Shown piece by piece: positions 12,314 through 21,631 of a stretch of DNA of 35,528 nucleotides; positions within the stretch are counted from its first letter, which is position 1, and each line of letters begins with the position of its first letter. Origin of the DNA: Smittium mucronatum (lineage: Eukaryota > Kickxellomycota > Harpellomycetes > Harpellales > Legeriomycetaceae); assembly GCA_001953115.1 (NCBI GenBank), contig LSSL01006761.1:1-35528 (forward strand), given 5' to 3'. The notes beneath the pieces are model-generated. The model saw only the letters and a list, made by a program, of their open reading frames with translations. It was not told where the DNA came from and did no database searches. A program made the position numbers and the translations under genes.

Positions 12314-14130
12314 TTAATGTTCACAAAGGGAAAATGGTCTTTCAAATATTTCTTTAGATTCCTTTAAAATATAAAACTTTCTTTCCTCCATCAATTCGCA
12401 TCGATGTTTTTTAGCCTTTTCTAGAGACATCGGCCACTCTACCTCTTTAATAATCATATCAGTGATTTCAGGTGGCAAGCTACTAATTTTGTTGTTATTT
12501 TTGTTAAGCTCAATGTCAAACCAACTCTTTTGCTGAGGAGGAACGATGGCAGTGGATAAGATTCTTTTTGACGGATCAATTAAAAAATAGCATAATATTT
12601 TTCTAAACCCGGGTTTAGTGAAATCAAGCAATTCAAAAGGTTGAACCTTATGCTGATAAATGTTGGGAAACACAATACACCTCCCTTTTATCGAGTCAAT
12701 ATGGCCGACATATTGAACAAGTGGATCACCATCCTTAAGACCGTACGTATTCTGAGTTCCCATGCTATCATTTTGCTCGTAATAAGGATCACGTATATTA
12801 GCCCTGAATTCAAGTTTTGATTCAGAAATATTCTCTTGGTCATAATAGCAGATTGCTGTAGCCACGATGTTTTCATTTTCCATGCCCTCAACATGCCATA
12901 CGCCACCGCTATATGTTGGATTCTCTGGGGTTAGTACAATGTTTGCTAATTTAACGATAACCTGAAGCCTTGTGCTATTCAAGCTTATTTTTTTCTGATT
13001 ATCGTTTATATCGGAAGGATCATATTTAAAGATTTCAGGTGGAGCGACTATTCTTTCTTCTTCATATCTATCCCACATCAGATCACTAAGGTCAGGAAAT
13101 ATTTCAAAAAGACTGCTTTCTCCTAAGCCATCTTTGTATAAACTCACTATTTAAAAAAAATAGAAAAACAAAATACGGTACAACAACTGATAAATAAAGT
13201 GAGGTTAAATAAAATACTCTGTTCTTCGGATAATAGACGGTCTGACAGTACAACTCTTTTGGTAAATTCATCAAAAGATTCGTTAAAATAAGACATAGGA
13301 TTAATTCGTAGAGAATTTTCAGAAATATTTTGCACAATGGTATCATTTAGGGTTTTGTTTAGGAGAGGAATAAGTAGAGTAAGGATTTTTTCTAATACTG
13401 AATACATATCTTTGTGAAACTCTGGGTGCAGATTGTTTATATAGGATAGTATTTTGGAGTTTCCAGAAGAATCTATTTCGACCTCAGCTGGAAGCCACTG
13501 ATACTTATCTGAATAAAACATTTCCTTTGAATTTATAAAATAGTAGTTTTCGTCTTCTGGAATAGATTTAATTTTGGGCACAACATTTTCAACAAGGCCT
13601 GTTCCAATAACTGTATTCCAATCCAGGACTTCTTCCGGATCTAGATTTTTAGTAATAGCGCGAGTTTCACCAAATACAACAGGAAACAAAGAAGGATGGA
13701 CTAGATCCAAAACCTGGTTATTTGAGCCGGGATGCCAATCGAGATCTTTTTCAGGAACATTTTCCAGTTTAGACACACAGGAAAGCAAATTTACAAGTAG
13801 GGGCTCAGGTACAAGATTGTCAGCTGAATAGGTTCTATCAACTGGACCAGGTAAAATACGATCTTCGCTTTGGGGAACATTTGCAAAATAGAGTAATTCT
13901 TGGATAGCATATTCAACAACCTGAGGGTTAAAGTGGGGTTCTAGCTCTGATTTCCATTTTTTGAGTATATTTTGATCCAGGATTTTTTCATACCAGTTAA
14001 CCTTATTTTTGATTTCGCACAATACCTTGATTATTTCCTGTTCGATTACGGTCAAAGGATACAAACCTTCGTAAGGCCCATTTTGAGAAAATGGAGTGGA
14101 AAAGTCTTCAGAAATACCCAGATATTTCAT
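12314..14130 (-). CDS. DUF4246 family protein (predicted Fe(II)/2-oxoglutarate-oxygenase-like), two exons
   Basis: Exon 1 is 14130-13218 and exon 2 is 13146-12314. Joined, they give 581 residues, close to the usual family length of about 600. The hallmark segments are in order: the N-terminal YPLTVIEQEI (24-33), DWHPGSN (131-137), DLVHPSLFP (142-150), QWLPAEVEI (211-219), SYINNLHP (229-236), then in exon 2 LQVIVKLANIVLTPENPTYS (365-384), WHVEGMENENIVATAICYYD (388-407), GRCIVFPNIYQHKV (459-472) and RKILCYFLIDPSKR (486-499). His389 and Glu391 (H-x-E), His470 and Arg486 sit where a double-stranded beta-helix oxygenase would hold iron and 2-oxoglutarate. That catalytic role is inferred, as the family's substrate is unknown to me. 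There is no signal peptide or membrane segment, so a cytosolic or nuclear protein is expected. The start at 14130 is the first ATG of the frame and the N-terminus matches the family. All family blocks are intact, so the gene appears functional. Confidence 0.92.
13147..13217 (-). other. Intron of the DUF4246 gene (71 bases, phase 1)
   Basis: On the minus strand the intron opens with GTATTTTATTT after the codons for LLSEEQ plus one base, and closes with a T-rich tract ending TTTAAATAG. Splicing joins A to TG, giving Met305 and then SLYKDGLG. Without removal, exon 1 runs into a stop after 23 hydrophobic residues that do not belong to the family, while the C-terminal half of the family continues in the second frame. 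The inferred donor is GTATTT rather than the common GTATGT or GTGAGT, so a nearby alternative donor is possible. Confidence 0.8.
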
Positions 14131-14436
14131 TTACTTGCAAATATATTGTAATGAAATATAAAACACTGATTGAACTTTAGAGATAATATATTTTAATACT
14201 TTATCCAAAATAAATCCAAGGTGTTTTACAAACGTTATCTGCCAATAAAACCCCGCAGTAATAAAATACTATAAAAATAGATATTTGTAACTTTTGTCTG
14301 TTGATTAGATTATTAAGTTGCATAATTGGCTGTATAAAGTGATAATTCTTATATCGTGCATTTGACACCAAATTATTCAGCAATGACGCTTTTAGTTTTT
14401 TTACAGACTAATTAATATTCGGCTATATTCGGCAAT
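14131..14436. promoter_or_regulatory. 5' flank of the DUF4246 gene
   Basis: This is the sequence upstream of the minus-strand start codon. It is A/T-rich and contains several TATA-like strings (for example around 14148-14162 and 14189-14195), but in this base composition they are not diagnostic. The flank ends where the inverted-repeat element begins, so the gene's own promoter is probably short. Confidence 0.3.
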
Positions 14437-14744
14437 ACTGGCCGGTTAAAAATATCCACATACAAAATTAGGCCACTATATGGAGGCTCTTTTTAAGATC
14501 GGTCTTTTTATGATATTGTAAACCACTGGCTACACTTGGATATATTGAAAATCAAACCAATAAAAATAGAAAAAACATACTGGCTCTATTAAAATTTCGG
14601 TATTTTACCAATAGAAAATTAGCCTCTCAAATTCATATTTTGAATTACCCAATAACTATATTTTTTTATCTTGGCTCCATATTTCCAAATTAGGAAGGTA
14701 GTAAAAATTTAGTAGTAAAGAGTCCTCTCTCAAAGAGAATCTCC

Positions 14745-14885
14745 CATATACAAAACTAGGCAATCTTATAAAAAATCTATAATCATATGCAAACTCCACC
14801 TTCAAGCCAGTAGAAACGCCAAAAAATTGCCTATCCATATACAAATTGTTTTATTTACATTTTATTGACTACTTTTTAATCAATG
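14745..14885 (+). repeat. Left inner inverted-repeat arm
   Basis: This arm is the partner of the arm at 15922-16040. Shared strings read on the plus strand include CCACCTTCAAGCCAGTAGAA, CTATCCATATACAAATT and TTTATTTACATTTTATTG. Only scattered substitutions separate the arms, so the element is not very old. Confidence 0.8.
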
Positions 14886-15921
14886 AACAATTTTTACATT
14901 TTGTCTCGAATAATTTCTGAAGCAGATAAAGCTAAAAGGATCTAAATCTTTTAAATTTGTATCTATATTTATAAGTATATTATCCCAAAAACTATAAAAA
15001 CCTTTGATCTTGACTCTTATTAGAGTTGAACAAAATTTGACTCAATCAACTTTTTCTTAGTTTACAAATCCGAATAAGAATTTAAAAATAAATAATAATA
15101 TTTATATAATGGAATGGAAAACTTAATTTATCCATCTTGTAATCCTGGTGGCATCATAATTTGAATTTTGAAATTGAATATCGATGGATTTGTTAAAAAT
15201 ATATCCACAATATGATGTGCTATAAACGCTATTCATAATTATAGATGGCCTTAAATATATTTCTTTAGGGATGCACAAAAAAAATAATGATTATAAAAAA
15301 TGAGTTTTGAAACGGTTCAAAAATGTGATTTATTCTGTAAATACTTTCACTTTGCCTTATGCGTCCTTTACTTTCGCTATAGGAATTAAGTACGTTTCAT
15401 GGATAATACATATATTTATATTAAATGGATTATTAGAAAGAAAATAGCTAATATCATGTGAATCATGCTCGATTCGGTTATTTATTTTGTGAGTTAACAA
15501 CCACCCCAATCATTAGATCATCAGAATTATTAAACTAAATAAAGCTACACTTGTAAAATAAATAGAAAGAGTTCCTAGCGGTTATGATACCTTTTAATTT
15601 TTTTAGAATTCAAATAACGCATTGAAAAACAACATATTTTAATTTTTGTTTCTGGGTTTCTTAAATACCATAGGTATTTGATCTGTGTTTACAAACTTGC
15701 TGTTAAAAAAACTCTAGATTCTTATTTATTCAATGTATTTTCATAATGAATCACTGTCTTTTTTGACTTTTTAATATGAAACACTTTTAATTTATTTCAT
15801 AACGTGATACTAGTATCTTTTTAAGCGTATTTAAATAGAAAATACATATTGTATAGCAAACTTATAAAATTTCAATTTCAATATAGGATCCACAGCTGCC
15901 TAATCCGGAAAACCCCCTGTA

Positions 15922-16040
15922 TTGATTAAAAATAGCCAATAAAATGTAAATAAAATAATTTGTATATGGATAGGTAATTTTCTGGCGTTTCTACTGGCTT
16001 GAAGGTGGAATTTGTATATGTTTATATTTTTGTATATGGT
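15922..16040 (-). repeat. Right inner inverted-repeat arm
   Basis: The arm is the reverse complement of the one at 14745-14885, recognisable by TGGATAGG, GGCGTTTCTACTGGCTTGAA and GGTGGAATTTGTATATG on the plus strand. The outer arm follows at once, without the extra block of some 270 bases seen on the left side. Confidence 0.8.
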
Positions 16041-16213
16041 TGCCTAATTTTGTATGTTAATATTTTTAACCATACTGGCCAATAAAAATTACGTAATACA
16101 CAAAAAAATGTTCATTTATTATTATACATTGGATGCTTTTTTTTATTTTGCGGATTATTCATTATCAATATCCAATAGATGATGTTCCATCAGCTGTAGA
16201 CAATAATCATGAA

Positions 16214-16228
16214 TACAAAAATTATCAC
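16214..16228. repeat. Target-site duplication, left of retroelement copy C
   Basis: The 15 bases TACAAAAATTATCAC are repeated without mismatch at 16841-16855, directly on the other side of copy C. This is the hallmark of insertion by target-primed reverse transcription. Confidence 0.9.
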
Positions 16229-16840
16229 TATTTTTTTGTATCACGGAGTTTTATTGTAAGATACATCATTAAAAAGTACCAAAAAATATATGAAAAAAAA
16301 AAGACAGAAAAGAGTATTATCCTAACTACAACAAGCTCCTATACCGGACTAACGGTTGCGTACCTACGGATAAAGGGTGAAATCTACCAACCACCAAATA
16401 ATACCCTGGCATTGCTTCAAATAGGCTGGACGATGAGGCCTTAAGGGTTATAAATTAAGCTCTTTGTCAACGAAAAATAGCTCATTGAAGCTAATGAGCT
16501 CATAATCAGAGCCTGATTCTAACAGGATTATAAAATTAGGCTACTACCCAAACGCGGCATTGATCGACATGGCTTGCCTACAAATAGTTTTCTGAAGTTG
16601 AGATCTGATAACTTTCGAATTCTAGACTTGTTCACAGGAAATGCCTCAGCTGTGCTAAACGATATGTTCATGTTTTGAGATTTTCCCTCGCTGGAATCTC
16701 TGTTCCCCTAATCGTTGCGCACTTTCTCCGCTACTCCCTTCCAAGAGTAGTACAATTCTGTGTGAAAATTTGATCTAGTGTACTTCGAAAAGTAAATTAT
16801 TAAGCCCCTAAACCAAGACAAGGTATTTCACTTTTAGGAG
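16229..16840 (-). mobile_element. SINE-like retroelement, copy C (full length, minus orientation)
   Basis: Read on the minus strand, the copy begins at 16840 with ACTCCTAAAAGTGAAATACC and ends at 16229 with CTCCGTGATAC plus a short A-rich tail. It aligns with copies A and B over its full length but is more diverged than they are from each other. It is flanked by a perfect 15-base duplication (16214-16228 and 16841-16855), which fixes both ends exactly and gives a 612-base unit. Its opposite orientation shows the copies arose by separate insertions and not by tandem duplication. An open frame at 16133-16444 on the plus strand starts outside the element and is not considered real. Confidence 0.9.
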
Positions 16841-16855
16841 TACAAAAATTATCAC
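16841..16855. repeat. Target-site duplication, right of retroelement copy C
   Basis: This is the second copy of the 15-base sequence at 16214-16228. Decayed copy D begins only about 40 bases further on, so copy C inserted just upstream of an older family member. Confidence 0.9.
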
Positions 16856-16895
16856 CAAAAAATAACATATCAAATTATGTATGTAGCTAAATAGT

Positions 16896-17520
16896 CTCTA
16901 ATTGAGAAATATCTGTTATAGGTTTAGGGTCTTAAATGTTGAATCTAAAGAGATGTATTCATACTAAAATTATACCGATGCTTTCTACTTTGAATGTGAA
17001 TTAAAGGCAGCTTCCCGGATTTATGGTATCAAAGGATTCAGATCAAGCGAACCCTGAACTGGAAAAACCATTTCTAAATCAATGCGCTCTGGTGCATTAT
17101 TTGAATTTACCACCCATACACTCTCAGTGAATCGGGGCTTCGTCGTTAAACATCTTAATGCTGGAATCTGTAAAATAAATATCGATTTTTTAAGATGAGA
17201 ATTTACATTCTATAATTCCTGTTAGAAGTAGCCTCTAACAAAAAATTCAATCATCAAAATGAAATTTTGTTCACTGATGTCGATCTTAATTTTTACCCCT
17301 TAAAGCCTCGTTAACCCAGACTAAATGAATCAATTAGGGGTGAGGTATATCGAATGGTAGATATGATTTGGATTCGTCTAGGTACTTAGCGTTTAGACCA
17401 GCGAAGGAATCTATTAGCACTGTGAATATCAATATTTTTTATGCTTTGCGTATTTTTTTTACTATTACTTTTCCTTATTGACTTTTACTATTTTTATTGT
17501 GCAGCGAAACTCTGGGTTAT
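16896..17520 (+). mobile_element. SINE-like retroelement, copy D (old, decayed)
   Basis: The copy follows the same order of landmarks as copy B, with many substitutions. These include AGGTTTAGGGTCTTAA (B has TGGTTTAGGGGCTTAA), TTCCTGTTAGAAGTAG at about 17217-17232 (B: ATCCTGTTAGAAGTAG), TTGTTCACTGATG (B: TTGTTCATTGACA), ATGGTAGATATGATTTGGAT (B: TTGGTAGATTGAACCC) and GGTACTTAGCG (B: GGTACGCAGCC). The total length of about 625 matches the family. The poly(A) and target duplication are no longer visible, and the sequence has drifted toward A/T. Confidence 0.7.
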
Positions 17521-17844
17521 ATATATATATAAATACATTTAATAAAATATAAAATCGATTTAATTTTTTTGTCTTTGCTCTGGAATCAGAAAGGGAGACC
17601 GAGTATCGTTTTGTTCTCTAAAAAATTTATAAAATAGTTTTAAAAAAGAGAACTTAAGAGCGTAACTCTAAGGCTATCAACAAAGAATGTATGGTTTAAT
17701 ATGACTAGATTAATCAAGTTTTATAGATATAAAACAAACGATATAAAAGATAATGTTTTATATTTTTTATTCAGAAAACAAATTTTTAAAATGGAAGCTA
17801 TAAAGAATATATAATATTTATTTTTTTTGGAAATTGAAATAAAA
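17521..17844. terminator. 3' flank of the CTL/Pns1 gene with polyadenylation signal candidate
   Basis: On the minus strand AATAAA occurs at 17822-17817, about 22 bases past the stop codon, a suitable place for cleavage and polyadenylation. It is the nearest such signal. In AT-rich DNA chance occurrence is common, so the assignment is moderate. No other feature is seen in the interval. Confidence 0.4.
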
Positions 17845-19568
17845 CTAATGTATCCCTTCTACTACCTGGGGATATCTGGACACTATCTCTGAAAAAAGTT
17901 CAGGTTTAGTTCTAGCAATAGAATAAGGATCCTCAGCCAGACATACAAAAAAAGTAGAGGATCCTGACAAAATCACGCCATTGATGGTAGTGAAAATGGA
18001 AGCACCAAACACAAAACTAGAAAAAGTGTAGGCAATTAGAGCTCCTTGGGGAGTGTTTTTTGTAACTGCTATTAATATCAAATATGACAAAAGAGCAGAT
18101 ATCAAGCCTGAAATAAACGAGCCAAGGTAAACAACGTTGTTTACAAGGCAATCATTGACAATAGCGTCAATTCCGCGTTCAGTAAGCAAATGCCAGGCAT
18201 CCTTTGAAGCCTGGATGTACGGTTTGCCGTAGATTGCAATCTGTATATATGCATATTTGTTGAAATATTGAACCATTCCTTCAATGCATCCCAAAATACA
18301 ATCGACGCAGATAGTAATGATGGTGCAGAATAAATCGTCACTATTGTTACTTCGGGCTAAATTTACCAACGCACGGATCGTTTGTATAATTGCTACTATT
18401 AGGGAACCAAAACAAACACTTCCAAAGGAGAAAAATGAGGCTCTAATAAGGGAACTAATAAGAGGGTTTTGGGTCGGGTAGCCCTCAGGAGTGCCATCGT
18501 AAAAGTAGTAGGTTGCGAATAGACCACAGATAGCAGTATGCAAAGTATTCATGATAACCTGAATGCCCCAAAAGTACATGAATATTGAAAATACATAGTT
18601 CAAAACCAATATGGTGTTGGAGCAGCTTTGGACTGGGTTACCATTTTTATCTGTCGAGTTAGTGCAACTCTGATATTTTTTCAAATAATTATTTGCTGCC
18701 ACCAATGAGTAGATAAACAGGGAGTTGAATACCACAACAAGACAGGCAAAAAACAAAGATAAAAAGATGGTTGAAGGGAATTTCCTGACTATTTGAGTAA
18801 CAGTTTCTAGGATCAGTTGAGTAAAGGGGATGGCTCTTTTCCAGCCTGGCCAGGAAAAGGCATACAGAAAACCAAACACCAATAGGATTATTCCAAGGAT
18901 ATATATTTTTAAATATATATAATATATTGCAGTGCCAATCAAAATAGCAACACTGAACCAAAAAGATATAATAATGACAGCTTTAGCAAATCTAAAAAGG
19001 AAAAAAAATTAGTGAAAATTGATATAAATTGAGTGAAGAAAAATGGTTACTTTTGGCATAGAATGAGATATAGTATAGCGAAGGCAAAGGAAGCACCAAG
19101 GGACACGAAAAAAGATGTTAAGAAAGAACTGGAAAAGATGCTATTTGAGCTTTTTTGGAAAATAGAACCAGAATTCGAGAGGTAGATTATAGATATGACG
19201 ATAAAGAAAGCCATGAGAAGGATAAACAGTATGGCAGCCCAAACATCTCTAAATTTTGAAGTTTTAGTATATTTGACAGTGGCGTGGATGTGGTTTTCAC
19301 TTATAGGGGCTGGAGCTGGAGGGTATGAAGGTTTGTTAAACTGAGGGTTGTCGGGCAAATTCTGATACTGGCCCTGATTAGGGATGCTTTGTTGATAATT
19401 TTGTTGGGCATATTGGTCCTGAGGTGGAGGAGGATAGTATTGACCTTGTTGGGGAGGGGGGTGATATTGGCCCTGAGGAGGGGGGGGGTAATATCCTCCT
19501 GGGTTAGGTGGAGGGGTATGATTATATTCACCCCCATTATTATAACCACTTTGGTTATAGCCGTTCAT
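17845..19568 (-). CDS. Choline-transporter-like (CTL/SLC44, Pns1-type) membrane protein, two exons
   Basis: Exon 1 is 19568-19051 and exon 2 is 18991-17845, giving 554 residues (yeast Pns1 has 539). The N-terminal 100 or so residues are a soluble Pro/Tyr/Gln/Gly-rich tail with repeated YPPPPQ-type units, as in fungal members. The first membrane segment follows VKYTKTSKFRDVWAAILFIL. The remainder is a run of hydrophobic segments with the family's conserved parts: FWGIQVIMNTLHTAICGLFA (313-332), SFGSVCFGSLI (361-371), YFNKYAYIQIAIYGKPYIQA (415-434) and the C-terminal SGSSTFFVCLAEDP (about 516-529) followed by RYPQV. A hydrophilic loop with four Cys (about 280-297) probably faces outside or the lumen. 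A role in choline or related amine movement, or membrane lipid homeostasis, is known for animal CTLs. Fungal Pns1 is less well defined, so the substrate is left open. I chose Met at 19568 because the 52 residues in frame upstream (to 19724) look like translated 5' flank; the longer start cannot be excluded. Confidence 0.93.
18992..19050 (-). other. Intron of the CTL/Pns1 gene (59 bases, phase 2)
   Basis: The intron opens with GTAACC and ends with a T-rich tract and TTTTTAG. Splicing restores a Lys codon and continues as FAKAVIIISFWFSVAILIGT, a membrane segment that completes the family alignment between the two open frames. Without splicing the exon 1 frame stops two bases into the intron. 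Confidence 0.9.
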
Positions 19569-19788
19569 AGCGGAAGATATATATTGAATGGAAGTTTCTA
19601 TGAAAGACAACACAGAAGCAGAGAGTTTAAATTTAAAGGTTCTTTTAGAACAGTGCAAAAATGGAATTTGAAAAGGCCTTACTAGAAAATAAAATAAAAA
19701 TGGATAAAACGCGCTACAAACCAAGAATGAAAAACACCACGCTCAATTGAAAATATTTATGATTGTTACCAACTAATAGTTAAATGAA
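19569..19788. promoter_or_regulatory. 5' flank of the CTL/Pns1 gene
   Basis: The interval holds the expected 5' untranslated region and promoter of the minus-strand CTL gene. Its base composition is closer to coding DNA than to the AT-rich flanks. The CTL frame stays open through it to an upstream Met at 19724, so an N-terminally extended product is formally possible. No specific operator is recognisable. Confidence 0.35.
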
Positions 19789-20289
19789 ATGGCAGCAGGC
19801 CTCTTTTTGATAGCCCTTGCATACCATTTGGGTTTTTTGCACAACGGGCTATTATTGGCAAAGCGCACCAAACACTATGCAGGTTTTTCCTTTGTAATCT
19901 TCACACTATACAGCGACTTGGCCCATTGCTCCAACATTTCAATATTGGCGAATCATATGATTTACATTCTTTGCACTATATTTCTATAAAGTCATGTGAG
20001 TTTATATTGGGTGTAATGCGAGCAGAATCAACATTTATTGAAATCAACCAATACAAGATAAATGGGTCGAAAAGGAGGGGAAAATGATGCTCAGAAAATC
20101 CTAATCTTAAAAAGCCCAGATATTCCGTCAGCCTAGAAAACATTATACCCAATCATAGCTCGGAAATTTTGTATCCAATTTTAACGAGGATCATTATTCG
20201 GATTCTGGAAACAATCCCTTTTTTTATCAATAAATGTTACTTGAAGAAATTCCTTTTTTTAACAACAATAAATGCTACTTGAAGAAATT
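19775..20289 (+). other. Unclassified stretch with overlapping small open frames, coding potential uncertain
   Basis: This stretch has gene-like base composition but no recognised protein. A 66-codon ATG frame runs 19789-19989 (MAAGLFLIALAYHLGFLHNG...). A second frame over the same bases reads without stop to a canonical GTGAGT at 19995 and includes LLQHFNIGESYDLHSLHYIS. From 20017 a third stretch starts MRAESTFIEINQYKINGSKR, meets one TGA, and continues through RYSVSLENIIPNHSSEILYP to a stop at about 20285, inside the 38-base repeats. This could be a small spliced gene, the remains of one, or chance. I cannot decide, and no family is recognised. Confidence 0.25.
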
Positions 20290-20356
20290 CCTTTTTTTAA
20301 CAACAATAAATGTTACTTGAAAAAATTACTTTTTTGTCACCAATAAATGCTATTTG
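20206..20356. repeat. Minisatellite, four copies of a 38-base unit
   Basis: The unit CAATAAATGYTACTTGAAGA followed by AATTCCTTTTTTTAACAA recurs with CAATAAATG starting at 20228, 20266, 20304 and 20341 (periods 38, 38, 37). Differences are few and mainly in the last unit, so the array is young. It lies between the unclassified open frames and the MITE. Confidence 0.9.
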
Positions 20357-20533
20357 TAAACAACTAGTTCCTGAAATAATGTCATGAATTTGCCAGACGC
20401 TCTTGCTGCGTAATATATGAGCATAAACATTATGACCAATAGAAACCTCTTATTACCATCAGCAACATTAAATTATCAACTTCTTGCAATAATAGGTCTT
20501 CATTGGCGAATTTTATCAGATTTTCGCCTTGAT

Positions 20534-20541
20534 TATTGAAT
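20534..20541. repeat. 8-base target duplication, left of MITE
   Basis: TATTGAAT is repeated exactly at 20746-20753, immediately outside the matched inverted ends of the element. Confidence 0.8.
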
Positions 20542-20745
20542 GGTGGCGTGACTGGAGACCTATTTCCAATGTACACCCTAGACATTTCGACTACTTTTTG
20601 GCCACTAAAATTTTTTATTAGTTGCTTTTAGAAAAAGTGAATATTACAACGAAATTCTTTATTTTTACTGGCTATTTTTTAACTATGGCTTGTAATAGAT
20701 TAATCTAGTAGGCGAAATGTCCTGTAGGTCTTCAGTCCTGACACC
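20542..20745. mobile_element. 204-base MITE with inverted ends and 8-base target duplication
   Basis: The left end GGTGGCGTGACTGGAGACCT (20542-20561) pairs with the reverse complement of the right end, GGTGTCAGGACTGAAGACCT (20745-20726), 16 of 20 bases matching. A second paired block follows: GACATTTCGACTACT (20581-20595) against the reverse complement of 20707-20721, GACATTTCGCCTACT, 14 of 15 matching; the left side has some 14 extra bases between the blocks. TATTGAAT flanks both sides. The interior cannot code for a transposase, so the element depends on another. An 8-base duplication is typical of hAT elements, but P and some Mutator-like elements are near it, so I do not assign the superfamily. 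Confidence 0.85.
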
Positions 20746-20753
20746 TATTGAAT
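20746..20753. repeat. 8-base target duplication, right of MITE
   Basis: Second copy of TATTGAAT; see 20534-20541. Confidence 0.8.
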
Positions 20754-21532
20754 AAAACTATGCATAAAACGATTATAGAATACTTTTGTATTATAAGAGG
20801 CTACAAATTTATGTAGATATTGAATTTCTAAAGGTTCTTTAAGAAAACCTTCATCGTCTATTTACATTTTTTGGATGAGAATAGCTTAATATTGCCAACT
20901 TTAATTCCAAATATACATAAATTAGATACACATTTTCATCTGCACATTTAGCATTCAAGTACAGTTTTTCCATATTGGGTTAATCTATTAACTACGTTGC
21001 TAAAGACGCTTAGAAAAAAAAATTACCAAAAATATGCTCCCATTACTCATTATTCGTTGACTATTTAGAGTTGCTATTCAAGTGAAATCTAGAATTATCT
21101 CTGGCCCCAATTTACATTAAAACTCTATAACACAAAATATAATCCCTGACCTCTTATTTGTTACCATCATATCATTTTCAATCGAAAAAAATCAAATAGA
21201 TAGCTATAATATTAAAAGATATCTATGCGAAATTGTCTTTTCAAAGTCAAAAACTTATGAAATCATTTATCAAATTTTATAGCCTCTTTTAACCCTTTCC
21301 AGGCCCAAATTCTTGCCTTTCTCTATCTGCGTATATTGACAATTTCAACTGGTTTAAATTTCTTTAACATTCAATAATATCCAATATCTATTTTTATATT
21401 GATAGCATTGAACATAATATGAAAGCTATTTTTATACCATTGGCCATGAAAGGGCTAATAAGATTCTTTTCGAGACCTGACTTTTTTTATTATGTAAACC
21501 ATTGGTTTAAAAAAATCTTGTCCAACTAATTG
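20754..21532. other. Intergenic sequence, no gene seen
   Basis: A/T-rich but less extreme than the window ends. No open frame, repeat or RNA gene could be supported. Confidence 0.5.
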
Positions 21533-21609
21533 AAATGGAAAGACACACTTTTTTTTTTTTTTTTTACTGGGAATTTATTTTAAAGTTAATAAAAATGGAA
21601 AGACACACT
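21533..21609 (-). mobile_element. Very short 5'-truncated retro-insertion with 17-base target duplication
   Basis: AAATGGAAAGACACACT occurs at 21533-21549 and again at 21593-21609. Between the copies lies a T run and then ACTGGGAATTTATTTTAAAG. On the minus strand the insert reads AATAAATTCCCAGT followed by about 16 A, that is a polyadenylation signal 8 bases before a poly(A) tail. It is therefore the last few dozen bases of a polyadenylated RNA, inserted by reverse transcription and cut short at its 5' end. Confidence 0.75.
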
Positions 21610-21631
21610 GCGCTAATAAATTTTCAACATT

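Larger units (their letters stand above)
14437..16084. mobile_element. About 1.65 kb element with long complex inverted terminal repeats, no transposase
   Basis: The outer arms pair: 14440-14474 (GGTTAAAAATATCCACATAC then AAAATTAGGC) matches the reverse complement of 16042-16081. A longer inner arm at about 14745-14885, including CCACCTTCAAGCCAGTAGAA and CTATCCATATACAAATT, matches the reverse complement of about 15922-16040 with few differences. Variants of the ACTGGC...AAAATTAG motif recur inside the left end (14575-14628), so the left arm carries extra repeated blocks. The interior (about 14890-15920) has no open frame of note. This structure fits a non-autonomous DNA transposon or foldback element. 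The exact ends and target duplication could not be fixed. It occupies the intergenic space between the DUF4246 gene and retroelement copies C and D. Confidence 0.75.

Noticed and set aside
13574..13831. 85-codon plus-strand frame opposite the DUF4246 exon
   Set aside because: Antisense shadow of a coding region whose family match is clear on the minus strand.
16133..16444. 103-codon open frame, plus strand
   Set aside because: It begins in unique sequence, crosses the target duplication and runs into the antisense strand of copy C. This is a chance junction.
18141..18481. Small frames inside the CTL exon 2
   Set aside because: Shadows of the real gene in other frames.
19301..19685. Open frames opposite or shifted within the proline-rich exon of the CTL gene
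   Set aside because: They are shadows of a low-complexity coding repeat; the CTL frame accounts for the conservation.
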